A stretch of 64,000 nt of DNA. Origin: Oceaniglobus roseus (lineage in GTDB: Bacteria > Pseudomonadota > Alphaproteobacteria > Rhodobacterales > Rhodobacteraceae). Shown here one piece after another: positions 7,568 to 15,572 of the stretch. Every line of letters begins with the position of its first letter. Position 1 is the first letter of the stretch. Below the pieces are notes generated by a model. It worked only from the letters and a program-made list of their open reading frames with translations, ran no database searches and had not been told where the DNA came from. The translations under genes and the position numbers were made by a program. The stretch lies in contig NZ_PNOS01000023.1 of assembly GCF_002869745.1 (NCBI RefSeq), forward strand, positions 1 to 64,000, written 5' to 3'.

Positions 7568-9406
7568 TCAGCCCGCCGCCCGCTCCTCCAGTTCCAGCCA
7601 CTCGGTCTCGGCCGCCGACAGCTTCTCCTGCCGCTCGACCAGCGCCTCGGTCGCCTTCCTGAACTTCACCGGCTCGCGGGTGAACAGCTCGGGATCGGCC
7701 AGGAGCTGCTCCAGCTTGCCGATCTCCGCCTCGAGCCGCGCGATCTCGCCCGGCAGCGTCTCCAGCCGGTGGCTTTCCGAGAAACTCAGCTTCGCCTGGG
7801 GCTTCGGCGCAGGTTTTGCCGCCGGTTTCACCTCGGCCACCGCCGCTTTCGCGGGCACCTCGGAGGGCCTCGCCTTCGTCGCCGGGGCATCGGGCCGCTC
7901 GGCCCTCTGGCTCCGGTAATCGCTCCAGCCGCCGGCATAGACGGTCGCGCGCCCGTCGCCCTCCATCGCCACGGTGGTGTCGGCGACGCGGTCGAGGAAA
8001 TCCCGGTCGTGGGACACCAGCAGCACCGTACCGTCGTAGTCGCCCAGCAATTCCTGAAGCAGATCAAGGGTTTCCACGTCCAGATCGTTTGTCGGCTCGT
8101 CCAGCACCAGCACGTTGCTTTCCCGCGCCATCAGCTTCGCCAGGAGCAGGCGCGCCTTCTCCCCCCCGGAAAGCGAGCGGACCGGCGCCCGCGCCTGCGC
8201 CTCGGAGAACAGGAAGTCCTTCAGGTAGCCGACGACATGCCGCGGCGCGCCGCGGACCATCACCTGGTCCGCCCGCCCCGAGACGCCCAGCCCCGGATCG
8301 CCCGTGAGGTTCTCCCAGAGCGAGGCCTCGGTATCGAGCTGCGCGCGCTGCTGGTCGAAGACGGCAAGTTCCAGGTTGGTCCCAAGCAGGATCTCTCCCT
8401 GGTCCGGCTCCACCTCGCCCGTCAGCATCTTCAGAAGCGTGGTCTTGCCCACGCCGTTCGGCCCGACGAAGGCCACCCGGTCGCCGCGCTGGATCTTCAG
8501 GTCGAACGGCTCCAGGATCACCTTGTCGCCGAACCGCTTGGAAATGCCCCGCGCCTCGACCACCCGCTTGCCGCTTTTCGGCCCGGACTCGAGCGCCATG
8601 TCGGCCGTGCCCTGCCGCCGGATCTGGTCCGCCCGCTGCTGGCGCAGGTCGGCCAGCGCCCGCACCCGCCCCTGGTTGCGCTTCCGCCGGGCCGAGATCC
8701 CCTCGACCGCCCACCGGGCCTCGGCCTTGATCTTGCGGTCGAGCTTGTGGCGCTGCATGTCCTCCTCTTCCCAGACCTGGTCGCGCCAGGCCTCGAAGGC
8801 GTCGAACCCCTTGTCCTGCCGCCGCACCTGCCCCCTGTCGATCCAGAGCGTCGCCTTCGCCAGCCGCCTCAGGAACGCCCGGTCGTGGGAGATCAGCACG
8901 AAGGCGGTGCGCGTCGTCGACAGCTCCTCCTCCAGCCAGGCGATCGCCTCGATGTCGAGGTGGTTCGTCGGCTCGTCGAGCAGCATCAGCCCCGGCGCCT
9001 CGGCCAACAGCTTCGCCAGCGCCGCCCGCCTCCTCTCGCCGCCCGAGGCGACGTCAACGGGGCGGGAGGGGTCGAACTTCAGCCCCTCGGCCACCATCTC
9101 GACGCGGTAGCTTTCGGCCGGATCCAGCGTGGACGCGGCATAGTCGCCCAGCGTGGCGAACCCCGCCATCCCCGGATCCTGCTCCATGTAGCCGACGCCG
9201 GTGCCGGGCGAGACGACGACCTCGCCCGTGTCGGGCTCCACCAGCCCGGCCATGACCTTCATCAGGGTCGACTTGCCCGACCCGTTGCGCCCCACCAGCG
9301 CCAGCCGGTCGCCCGGCTGCACCACGAGGTCGAGGTCGGAGAAGACGGGATCGCCGCCGAAGGTCAGCGAGATGCCGGAGAGCTGGAGAAGGGGTGCGCG
9401 TGCCAT
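7568..9406 (-). CDS. ABC-F ATPase, Uup-like
   Basis: A 612-residue soluble protein with two tandem ATP-binding domains and no membrane part. The Walker A motifs are GRNGSGKST (about residue 39) and GPNGVGKTT (about 315). Signatures are SGGERRR and SGGEKAR, and the Walker B/ABC-F motifs are LLDEPTNHLD and VLDEPTNDLD. The linker between domains is charged. After the second domain, a proline/alanine-rich spacer leads to a C-terminal coiled coil (about residues 540-610, heptads of Leu and Glu), the mark of the Uup/EttA-type translation factors and of Uup in particular. Likely role: ribosome-associated ATPase. It is monocistronic and convergent with rlmE. Confidence 0.88.
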   Translation of the reverse strand: MARAPLLQLSGISLTFGGDPVFSDLDLVVQPGDRLALVGRNGSGKSTLMKVMAGLVEPDTGEVVVSPGTGVGYMEQDPGMAGFATLGDYAASTLDPAESYRVEMVAEGLKFDPSRPVDVASGGERRRAALAKLLAEAPGLMLLDEPTNHLDIEAIAWLEEELSTTRTAFVLISHDRAFLRRLAKATLWIDRGQVRRQDKGFDAFEAWRDQVWEEEDMQRHKLDRKIKAEARWAVEGISARRKRNQGRVRALADLRQQRADQIRRQGTADMALESGPKSGKRVVEARGISKRFGDKVILEPFDLKIQRGDRVAFVGPNGVGKTTLLKMLTGEVEPDQGEILLGTNLELAVFDQQRAQLDTEASLWENLTGDPGLGVSGRADQVMVRGAPRHVVGYLKDFLFSEAQARAPVRSLSGGEKARLLLAKLMARESNVLVLDEPTNDLDVETLDLLQELLGDYDGTVLLVSHDRDFLDRVADTTVAMEGDGRATVYAGGWSDYRSQRAERPDAPATKARPSEVPAKAAVAEVKPAAKPAPKPQAKLSFSESHRLETLPGEIARLEAEIGKLEQLLADPELFTREPVKFRKATEALVERQEKLSAAETEWLELEERAAG

Positions 9407-9463
9407 GGCTGCGAGCTAAGCCCGCGCCGGGCGAACGTCAACGGCTGTCTCGGCGCGGCGCGC

Positions 9464-10240
9464 TCAGCCCTTCACCGCCTGCGCCTGCGCCGCGAGATCA
9501 CGCACCGCCCTCGTGAACAGCGCGACGTCGCCCCCGGTGCCGAGGAAGGTGAACCCCAGCCCCGCGTAATGGGCGATGCGCGCCGCGTCGAAGGTGATGA
9601 TCCCCGCCGCCTTCCCGGCGGCCCGGATCCGCTTCACCCCGTCCTCGATCGCCGCCACCACGTCGGGATGGCCCGGGTTGCCGAGATGGCCCATGTCGGC
9701 GGCCAGGTCCGCGGGGCCGATGAAGACGCAGTCGACCCCCTCCACCGCCGCGATGGCGTCGAGGTTCGCCATGGCGGTGCGCGTCTCGGCCTGCACCATC
9801 AGGCAGACCTGGTCGCCCGCGCCCGCCACGTATCCCGTGTCCTCGCCGAAGAAGGTCGCGCGGGACTGCATCGCACCGACGCCCCGGATGCCCTTCGGCG
9901 GATAATGGACCGCGCGCACCAGCGCCGCGGCCTGCTCCGCCGTGTCGACCATGGGCACCAGCACCGTCTGCGCCCCGATGTCGAGCACCTGCTTCAGGAT
10001 CCGCGTCTCGCCCACCGGCACCCGCACCGCGACCGACGCCGCGCCGCCGCCCATGGCCTGCATCTGCGCGAGGATCAGCGGAATGTCGTTCGGCCCGTGC
10101 TCGGCGTCGATCAGGCACCAATCGAACCCGGCGCGCGAGGCGATCTCGGCCGCCGTCGGATGGGCGAAGGCCAGCCACAGCCCCACCTGCAACCGCCCCT
10201 CGGCCAGCGCCGCCTTCAACCTGTTCTCTGGTGCCGCCAT
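9464..10240 (-). CDS. HpcH/HpaI-family class II aldolase
   Basis: A 258-residue metal-dependent pyruvate aldolase related to 4-hydroxy-2-oxoheptanedioate aldolase. Catalytic-type residues can be placed: His48 in DAEHG, Arg73 in AVRVP, Glu152 in VQAETR and Asp178 in GPADLAADMG. Each is shifted by three from the E. coli HpaI numbering. In vivo substrates of these enzymes range from aromatic-ring cleavage products to 2-keto-3-deoxy sugar acids. Nothing nearby indicates aromatic degradation, so a sugar-acid aldol cleavage near the agl genes is possible. The ATG at 10240 follows a GGGGAGACAGG purine stretch; longer upstream reading frames run into the intergenic repeat. Confidence 0.88.
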   Translation of the reverse strand: MAAPENRLKAALAEGRLQVGLWLAFAHPTAAEIASRAGFDWCLIDAEHGPNDIPLILAQMQAMGGGAASVAVRVPVGETRILKQVLDIGAQTVLVPMVDTAEQAAALVRAVHYPPKGIRGVGAMQSRATFFGEDTGYVAGAGDQVCLMVQAETRTAMANLDAIAAVEGVDCVFIGPADLAADMGHLGNPGHPDVVAAIEDGVKRIRAAGKAAGIITFDAARIAHYAGLGFTFLGTGGDVALFTRAVRDLAAQAQAVKG

Positions 10241-10344
10241 CGCCTGTCTCCCCCTGCACGGTACTCGGCCACAAACGACCACGCCGACGCCCGCTTGCCA
10301 AGGTCCAGCGGCAGGGAAGCTCCGCATTCCCCATCGTCCCGCCC

Positions 10345-10367
10345 CCATCTTTGCTTTCCAAATATCC
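10345..10367 (+). repeat. 23-bp intergenic box, copy B
   Basis: Identical in sequence to copy A. It is followed by a hairpin of seven GC pairs with a GAA loop (10397-10413). It lies in the 246-base gap between the aldolase start and the end of aglK, on the aglK 3' side. Confidence 0.75.
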
Positions 10368-10436
10368 TCAGGGGGACGAGGCACGCATGTGCCGAGGGGG
10401 GCGGAACGCCCCCGCCGCCCGAAGGGCAAATGGAGC

Positions 10437-10461
10437 AAGGCCCCGCCGGCGGCGGGGCCTT
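10437..10461 (-). terminator. putative terminator after aglK
   Basis: Perfect 11-bp stem AAGGCCCCGCC / GGCGGGGCCTT with a 3-base loop, 26 bases beyond the aglK stop. It is the strongest hairpin in this gap. On the minus strand the stem is preceded by an A-rich stretch and followed by few T residues, so intrinsic termination is likely but not certain. Confidence 0.6.
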
Positions 10462-10486
10462 TCCGTCTCTCAACGCTGCCGAAGCC

Positions 10487-11629
10487 TCAGTGCTTTGCGT
10501 TGCCGAAATTCTTCGTCGTCGCCGTCTTTTCCAGCCCGCCGGTGCGATAGAGCAGCGACTCGCCGTTCAGGAAGACGTGCACCTTGTCCGGGGACGCCCC
10601 CAGCGCCACCTCGCGTCCCCGGAGCCCCTTGTGGATGCCCGCGAGCTTCGCGATCACCGGCTCGTCCGACCCGCCGGTCTCGAAGTAGAGGATCGTGACC
10701 TCGCCCAGCGCCTCGGTGATGTCGACCTTGCCCTTGAAGAGATAGTCGCCGTCGGTCTCCACCAGGTCCTCGGGGCGCGCGCCGACCTTCACCTTCGCGC
10801 CCATGTCCGACTGCTGCGAGGGATAGTCCGACACCGCGCGCCCGCCGCCCTCCATCTCGATCACCGTCTGCCTGCCGACCTCGACGATCTTGCCGGGCAA
10901 GAGGTTCATCGCGGGAGAGCCGATGAACTGGGCCACGAACTCGTTCTCGGGCTTCTCGTAGAGGTCGAGCGGCGTGCCGACCTGGGCGATCCCGCCCCCC
11001 GCCAGCACCACGATCCGGGTGGCGAGTGTCATCGCCTCCACCTGGTCGTGGGTGACGTAGATCATCGTGCTGTCCGGCATCTGCTCCTTCAGCTGCGCGA
11101 TCTCGATCCGCGTCGCCACGCGCAGGGCCGCGTCGAGGTTCGAGAGCGGCTCGTCGAACAGGTACACCTTCGGGTCGCGCACGATCGAGCGGCCGATCGC
11201 CACCCGCTGCCGCTGCCCGCCCGACAGCGCCTTCGGCAGCCGGTCGAGGTAGGGGCCGAGCTGGAGGATCCGCGCCGCCTTGTCGATGGCCGCGTCGATC
11301 TCCTCCTTGCTCTTCTTCGCGATCTTCAGGGCGAAGGCCATGTTGTCGCGCACCGTCATGTGCGGGTAGAGCGCGTAGGACTGGAACACCATGGCGATGC
11401 CGCGCTGCGCCGGGGGCACGTCGTTCACCACCTGCCCGTCGATCTGGAGTTCGCCGCCGGTGATCTTCTCCAGCCCCGCGATCATCCGCAAGAGCGTGGA
11501 CTTGCCGCAGCCCGAGGGGCCGACGAAGACGATCAGCTCGCCCTTCTTGATGTCGAGGTTGATGTTCTTCAGAACGTCCACGGTGCCGCCGTAGGTCTTG
11601 GCGACGTCTGTTAGAAGTAGATCGGCCAT
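10487..11629 (-). CDS. aglK: alpha-glucoside ABC transporter ATPase AglK
   Basis: A 380-residue ATPase of the MalK/UgpC family that powers sugar import. Walker A is GPSGCGKST (37-45), the signature LSGGQ is at 135-139, and Walker B YLFDEP is at 156-161. A C-terminal regulatory/TOBE region spans about residues 235-360. It is the last gene of the minus-strand operon aglE-F-G-A-K, 12 bases after the alpha-glucosidase gene. The order is the same as the agl operon of Sinorhizobium meliloti, which imports sucrose, maltose and trehalose. A terminator-like hairpin follows the stop. Identity as an importer ATPase is certain; the exact sugar range is inferred from gene order. Confidence 0.92.
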   Translation of the reverse strand: MADLLLTDVAKTYGGTVDVLKNINLDIKKGELIVFVGPSGCGKSTLLRMIAGLEKITGGELQIDGQVVNDVPPAQRGIAMVFQSYALYPHMTVRDNMAFALKIAKKSKEEIDAAIDKAARILQLGPYLDRLPKALSGGQRQRVAIGRSIVRDPKVYLFDEPLSNLDAALRVATRIEIAQLKEQMPDSTMIYVTHDQVEAMTLATRIVVLAGGGIAQVGTPLDLYEKPENEFVAQFIGSPAMNLLPGKIVEVGRQTVIEMEGGGRAVSDYPSQQSDMGAKVKVGARPEDLVETDGDYLFKGKVDITEALGEVTILYFETGGSDEPVIAKLAGIHKGLRGREVALGASPDKVHVFLNGESLLYRTGGLEKTATTKNFGNAKH

Positions 11630-11641
11630 CTCGTCCTCCCG

Positions 11642-13321
11642 TTAGTCTTCCTGCGCCGCGTCGTCGCCGGTCACCGCGAAATAGGCCTGCCAGGGCGGCA
11701 GACGGATCTCGCGGCCCGTTTCCTCGGTCTCGAAGGGGGCGCCCTCGGCCTTGCGCCACCTGCCCTCGGGCAGCGTCAGGGACTGCGGCGCGTCGGTCAG
11801 GTTGAAGGCGCAGAGCACCCGCTCGCCCTCGTGGGCGCGGATCATCACCAGCTTCTCGTCCGTGGCCTCCAGCACCTTGAGGCTGCCCTTGATCAGCGGC
11901 TTCAGGGTTTTGCGGAAGGCGATCATGCGGCGGTAGAAGGCCAGGGTCGACCCCTCGTCCGCCTCCTGCTGCGACACCGCGCGCTCCAGGTGCTCGACCG
12001 CGACGGGCAGCCAGGGCTTCGTGTCCGAGAAGCCGCCGTTGCGGCCGCGCCGGGACCAGGGGATCGGCGTGCGGCAGCCGTCGCGGCCCTTGAACTTGGG
12101 CCAGAACCGCTTGCCGTAGGGATCCTGCAGCTCGTCGTAGGCGACATAGGCCTCGGTCAGGCCCAGCTCCTCGCCCTGGTAGAGGCAGACGGTCCCCTTC
12201 ATGCACATCAGCACCCCGGCATAGAGGCGCAGCGCGGGTTCGCTGAAGCCGAAGCGCGTGACGTGGCGCACGACGTCGTGGTTCGAGAAGGCCCAGCAGG
12301 CCCAGCCCTCGGTCACGATCCGGTCGAACCGCTCCAGCACCTCGCGGATGCGCGAGCCGGAGGGATAGACGTTGCCGAGGAAGTCGAAGTCGTAGGCCAT
12401 GTGCAGCAGGTCGTCGCCCGCGGTATAGTCGCGCTGCACCTGCATCCCCCGCTGGCTCTCCCCCACCTCGCCGACCGAGGTGATCGCGGGATATTCCTCC
12501 ATCACGGCGCGCAGCTTCCGCAGGAACTCGAGGTTCTCGGGCTGGGTCTTGTCGTAGAGGTGATCCTGGAAATTGTAGGGGTTGACCGAGGGCGCCGTGT
12601 TCTCGTTCCGCGCCTCGGGTGCCAGCGGCGGGTTGTCGCGCAGCTGCCTGTCGTGGACGTAGAAGTTCACCGTGTCGAGGCGGAAGCCGTCGACCCCCCG
12701 GTTCAGCCAGTAGCGCGCCACTTCCAGAAGCTCGTGCTGCACCTCGGGACAATGGAAGTTCAGGTCGGGCTGTTCGGCCAGGAAGTTGTGCAGGTAGTAC
12801 TGCATCCGCTCCCCGTCCCATTCCCAGGCCGAGCCGCCGAAGATCGACAGCCAGTTGTTCGGCGGCGAGCCGTCGGGTTTCGCGTCGGCCCAGACGTACC
12901 AGTCGGCCTTGGGGTTGTCGCGCGACGACCGGCTTTCGCTGAACCAGGGGTGCGACTCGGCCGTGTGGGACAGCACGAGGTCGATCAGCACCTTCAGCCC
13001 CAGTTCGTGCGCGCGCTGCACCAGCGCGTCGAAATCGCCGATCGTGCCGAACATCGGGTCGACGTCGCGGTAGTCCGAGACATCGTAGCCGAAGTCGAGC
13101 ATCGGCGAGCGGAAGAAGGGCGAGATCCAGATGGCGTCGACCCCGAGGGCCGCCACGTGGGGCAGCCGGTGGATGATGCCGGACAGGTCGCCGATGCCGT
13201 CGCCGTTGCTGTCCTGGTAGCTGCGGGGATAGATCTGGTAGATGACGGCGCCGCGCCACCAGTCCTTGTCCACGACGGCAGACTGCTGGCTCGGGGCGGT
13301 GTAAGGGTCGAGAAAGCTCAT
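11642..13321 (-). CDS. aglA: alpha-glucosidase AglA (GH13)
   Basis: A 559-residue cytoplasmic glycoside hydrolase of family 13, oligo-1,6-glucosidase/alpha-glucosidase type, with no signal peptide. GH13 region I is DLVLSH (114-119). Region II, GFRLDT, holds the predicted nucleophile Asp216. Region III, VGEVGE, holds the acid/base Glu285, and region IV, FSNHD, holds His348-Asp349. The N-terminus (WWRGAVIYQIYPRSYQDSNGD in pieces) is classical for this subfamily. It would hydrolyse the imported alpha-glucosides, releasing glucose for the glucokinase encoded across the divergent promoter. Spacing of 7 bases to aglG and 12 to aglK supports one operon. Confidence 0.93.
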   Translation of the reverse strand: MSFLDPYTAPSQQSAVVDKDWWRGAVIYQIYPRSYQDSNGDGIGDLSGIIHRLPHVAALGVDAIWISPFFRSPMLDFGYDVSDYRDVDPMFGTIGDFDALVQRAHELGLKVLIDLVLSHTAESHPWFSESRSSRDNPKADWYVWADAKPDGSPPNNWLSIFGGSAWEWDGERMQYYLHNFLAEQPDLNFHCPEVQHELLEVARYWLNRGVDGFRLDTVNFYVHDRQLRDNPPLAPEARNENTAPSVNPYNFQDHLYDKTQPENLEFLRKLRAVMEEYPAITSVGEVGESQRGMQVQRDYTAGDDLLHMAYDFDFLGNVYPSGSRIREVLERFDRIVTEGWACWAFSNHDVVRHVTRFGFSEPALRLYAGVLMCMKGTVCLYQGEELGLTEAYVAYDELQDPYGKRFWPKFKGRDGCRTPIPWSRRGRNGGFSDTKPWLPVAVEHLERAVSQQEADEGSTLAFYRRMIAFRKTLKPLIKGSLKVLEATDEKLVMIRAHEGERVLCAFNLTDAPQSLTLPEGRWRKAEGAPFETEETGREIRLPPWQAYFAVTGDDAAQED

Positions 13322-13328
13322 GCTTGTC

Positions 13329-14480
13329 CTATTTTACGGAGCCGGCCAGAAGACCGCGCACCAGGAACCGCTGCATCGTGAAGAACACCACGAGAGGCAC
13401 GGCAATTGAAACGAAGGCCGCCGTCGCCAGGATCCCCCAGTCGCCGCCGCGCGAGCCCAGGAGGTCGTCGGCGATCTTGACCGTCATCACCTTCGAGGCG
13501 TCGTCGGAGGGAAGGAAAACCTTGGCCACCAGCAGATCGTTCCAGGTCCACAGGAACTGGAAGATCGCGAAGGCGGCAAGCGCCGGGAAGGACAGCGGCA
13601 GGATGATCCGGATGAACAGCTGGAAATCCGTCGCCCCGTCCACCTTGGCGCTCTCGATGATGTCGCGCGGCAGGCCGACCATGTAGTTCCTGAGCAGGTA
13701 GACCGCGAGCGGCAGGCCGAAGCCGGTGTGGGCCAGCCATATCCCGAGGAAGCTCTGCCCGATGCCGATGGAGTTGTGCAGGTTCAGAAGCGGCACCAGC
13801 GCCAGCTGCAACGGCACCACCAGCAGGCCCACGACGCAGGCGATCAGCACGCCGCGGCCCGGGAAATCCATCCAGGCCAGCGCATAGGCCGCGAAGGCCG
13901 CGATCAGGATCGGGATGATCGTCGCCGGGATCGTCACCGTCAGCGTGTTGATGAAGGCCTTGTCCATGTTGTCGGCGGTCAGCACCTGGCGATAGTTCGC
14001 AAGTGTGAACTCCGGCGGCGTCTCGGCCACGAAATAGATCCGCGGCCCCCGGTCCCCCGGATCCTCGGCCGTGGTGTAGGTGTAGGAGCCGTCCTCGTTC
14101 ACCGTCAGCGTCTCGCCGTCCCCGAGATCCGCGGTGGTGCCCGCCGGGTACTCGCCCGGATTGCGGCCCGAGTCGCCGAAGGCCGACACGGTGCTCTCGC
14201 CGCTGGTGAAACTCGACTTCACCTCGTCGGTCTCGAAGATGTTGCCGGTCACGGTCCAGGTGCCGTTGTCCTCGGTCGCGTCCGAGCCGCCGCGGGTGCG
14301 GTAGCTGAGCTCGACGCTGAACGGCGCCTGCCACCAGCCCGAGGCGGATATCTGGTCGCGCTCGCGGAACGAGGACACGAACAGGCCGATGGTCGGGATC
14401 AGCCACAGCAGCACCATGATCACGACCGAGATGTTGACGGCCCAGCTCAGGCCCGACTTCTCTCCTGCCATTCCATCCAT
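13329..14480 (-). CDS. aglG: alpha-glucoside ABC permease AglG
   Basis: A 383-residue inner-membrane permease of the MalG type. The EAA loop that docks the ATPase is seen as DIIESAKVDGATDFQLFIRI near residues 270-290. Unlike most MalG-type permeases it has a hydrophilic stretch of about 100 residues between the first and second membrane helices (about 50-150). This stretch is rich in Asp, Gly and Thr and contains DGSYTYTT-like beta segments, presumably periplasmic. The AglG of Sinorhizobium meliloti is remembered to share this extra region. It is 13 bases downstream of aglF. Met4 is an alternative start. Confidence 0.9.
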   Translation of the reverse strand: MDGMAGEKSGLSWAVNISVVIMVLLWLIPTIGLFVSSFRERDQISASGWWQAPFSVELSYRTRGGSDATEDNGTWTVTGNIFETDEVKSSFTSGESTVSAFGDSGRNPGEYPAGTTADLGDGETLTVNEDGSYTYTTAEDPGDRGPRIYFVAETPPEFTLANYRQVLTADNMDKAFINTLTVTIPATIIPILIAAFAAYALAWMDFPGRGVLIACVVGLLVVPLQLALVPLLNLHNSIGIGQSFLGIWLAHTGFGLPLAVYLLRNYMVGLPRDIIESAKVDGATDFQLFIRIILPLSFPALAAFAIFQFLWTWNDLLVAKVFLPSDDASKVMTVKIADDLLGSRGGDWGILATAAFVSIAVPLVVFFTMQRFLVRGLLAGSVK

Positions 14481-14493
14481 GACGGCCTCCCCC

Positions 14494-15474
14494 TCAGCGC
14501 ATTTCTTTGCGGGCTTGCATGATGTTCCAGATCATCACCGGAAGCACCACGACCATGATGACGAAGGCCACGGCCGTCGCCAGACCGTCGTCGCGGAACA
14601 TGAACTTCATCATGTAGCTCGGCAGGATCTCGGTATCGAAGTTGCCGCCGGTCATCGTGTAGACGATGTCGAAGACCTTCAGCACCAGGATCGTGATCGT
14701 CGTCCAGACCACCACGATGGTGCCCATGATCTGCGGCACCTTGATCTTGAAGAACAGCTGGAACGGGTTGGCGCCGTCGAGGATCGCCGCCTCGATCGTT
14801 TCTTCCGGGATGCCGCGCAGCGCGGCCGACAGGATCACCATGGCGAACCCGGTCTGGATCCAGACGAGGATCACCATCAGGAAGAAGTTGTTCCAGAACG
14901 GGATCTGGAGCACGTCGATCGGGTTGCCCGCCCCGAAGGCGGCGCGGATCGCGTTGATCAGGCCGATGTCGTTGTCGTTGGCATAGACGAATTTCCAGAT
15001 CAGCGAGGCGCCCACGAAGGAGATCGCCATCGGCATGAAGATCAGCGACTTGGCGATGTTGCCCCAGCTGAGCTTGTCGGTCAGCTGCGCCGCGAGCAGC
15101 CCGAAGAAGGTCGAGGCGGCGGGCACGAAGATGACCCAGAGGATGTTGTTGAAGAAGGCGGTCCGGAACTCGGGGCTTTCGAACAGGCGGATGTAGTTGC
15201 CCGCGCCGATGAAATCGTTGCCGCTGCGGTTGTAGAGCGAGCGGACGAAGGAGCCGACCACCGGATAGGCAAGGTAGAGGCCGAGGGCGAAGATCGCCGG
15301 GAACAGGAACAGCCAGGGCCGTATCTGGTTGGCGCGGTTGATGTTCTGGCCGGCCTTCGGGCCCCTGGCCGGGAACAGCACCTTGTCGAGGAAGAGGTTC
15401 GAAAAATAGAAGTACGCGATGCACCCGCCCACGCCGACGACGATGGTGATGATCCCCTGCAGAAACGGATTCAT
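14494..15474 (-). CDS. aglF: alpha-glucoside ABC permease AglF
   Basis: A 326-residue inner-membrane permease of the MalF type. It has about seven or eight hydrophobic segments and the cytoplasmic EAA loop GIPEETIEAAILDGANPFQL near residues 215-235, which contacts AglK. It pairs with AglG to form the translocation channel. The upstream gap to aglE (98 bases) contains a very stable stem-loop, which may lower expression of the permeases relative to the binding protein. The N-terminus begins directly with a membrane helix, so the ATG at 15474 is well supported. Confidence 0.92.
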   Translation of the reverse strand: MNPFLQGIITIVVGVGGCIAYFYFSNLFLDKVLFPARGPKAGQNINRANQIRPWLFLFPAIFALGLYLAYPVVGSFVRSLYNRSGNDFIGAGNYIRLFESPEFRTAFFNNILWVIFVPAASTFFGLLAAQLTDKLSWGNIAKSLIFMPMAISFVGASLIWKFVYANDNDIGLINAIRAAFGAGNPIDVLQIPFWNNFFLMVILVWIQTGFAMVILSAALRGIPEETIEAAILDGANPFQLFFKIKVPQIMGTIVVVWTTITILVLKVFDIVYTMTGGNFDTEILPSYMMKFMFRDDGLATAVAFVIMVVVLPVMIWNIMQARKEMR

Positions 15475-15516
15475 CCCGGCCCCTCCCCTGAAACTGGATG
15501 TCTTGTTCCGATCTTG

Positions 15517-15548
15517 TGCCCGCGCCGGGATCGCACCCGGCGCGGGCA
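15517..15548 (-). promoter_or_regulatory. intercistronic stem-loop between aglE and aglF
   Basis: Perfect 13-bp inverted repeat (TGCCCGCGCCGGG and complement) with a 6-base loop, 24 bases after the aglE stop and 42 before the aglF start. Such structures behind binding-protein genes typically protect the upstream mRNA from 3' decay or act as partial terminators. No T-run follows, so stabilisation is the more likely role. Confidence 0.7.
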
Positions 15549-15572
15549 GGTCATGCGTCCGTCAGGATCGGA

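Noticed and set aside
7769-11614. Very long plus-strand open frame opposite the ABC-F, aldolase and aglK genes
   Set aside because: High G+C keeps stop codons rare. The sense-strand genes show clear motifs and the antisense product has none.
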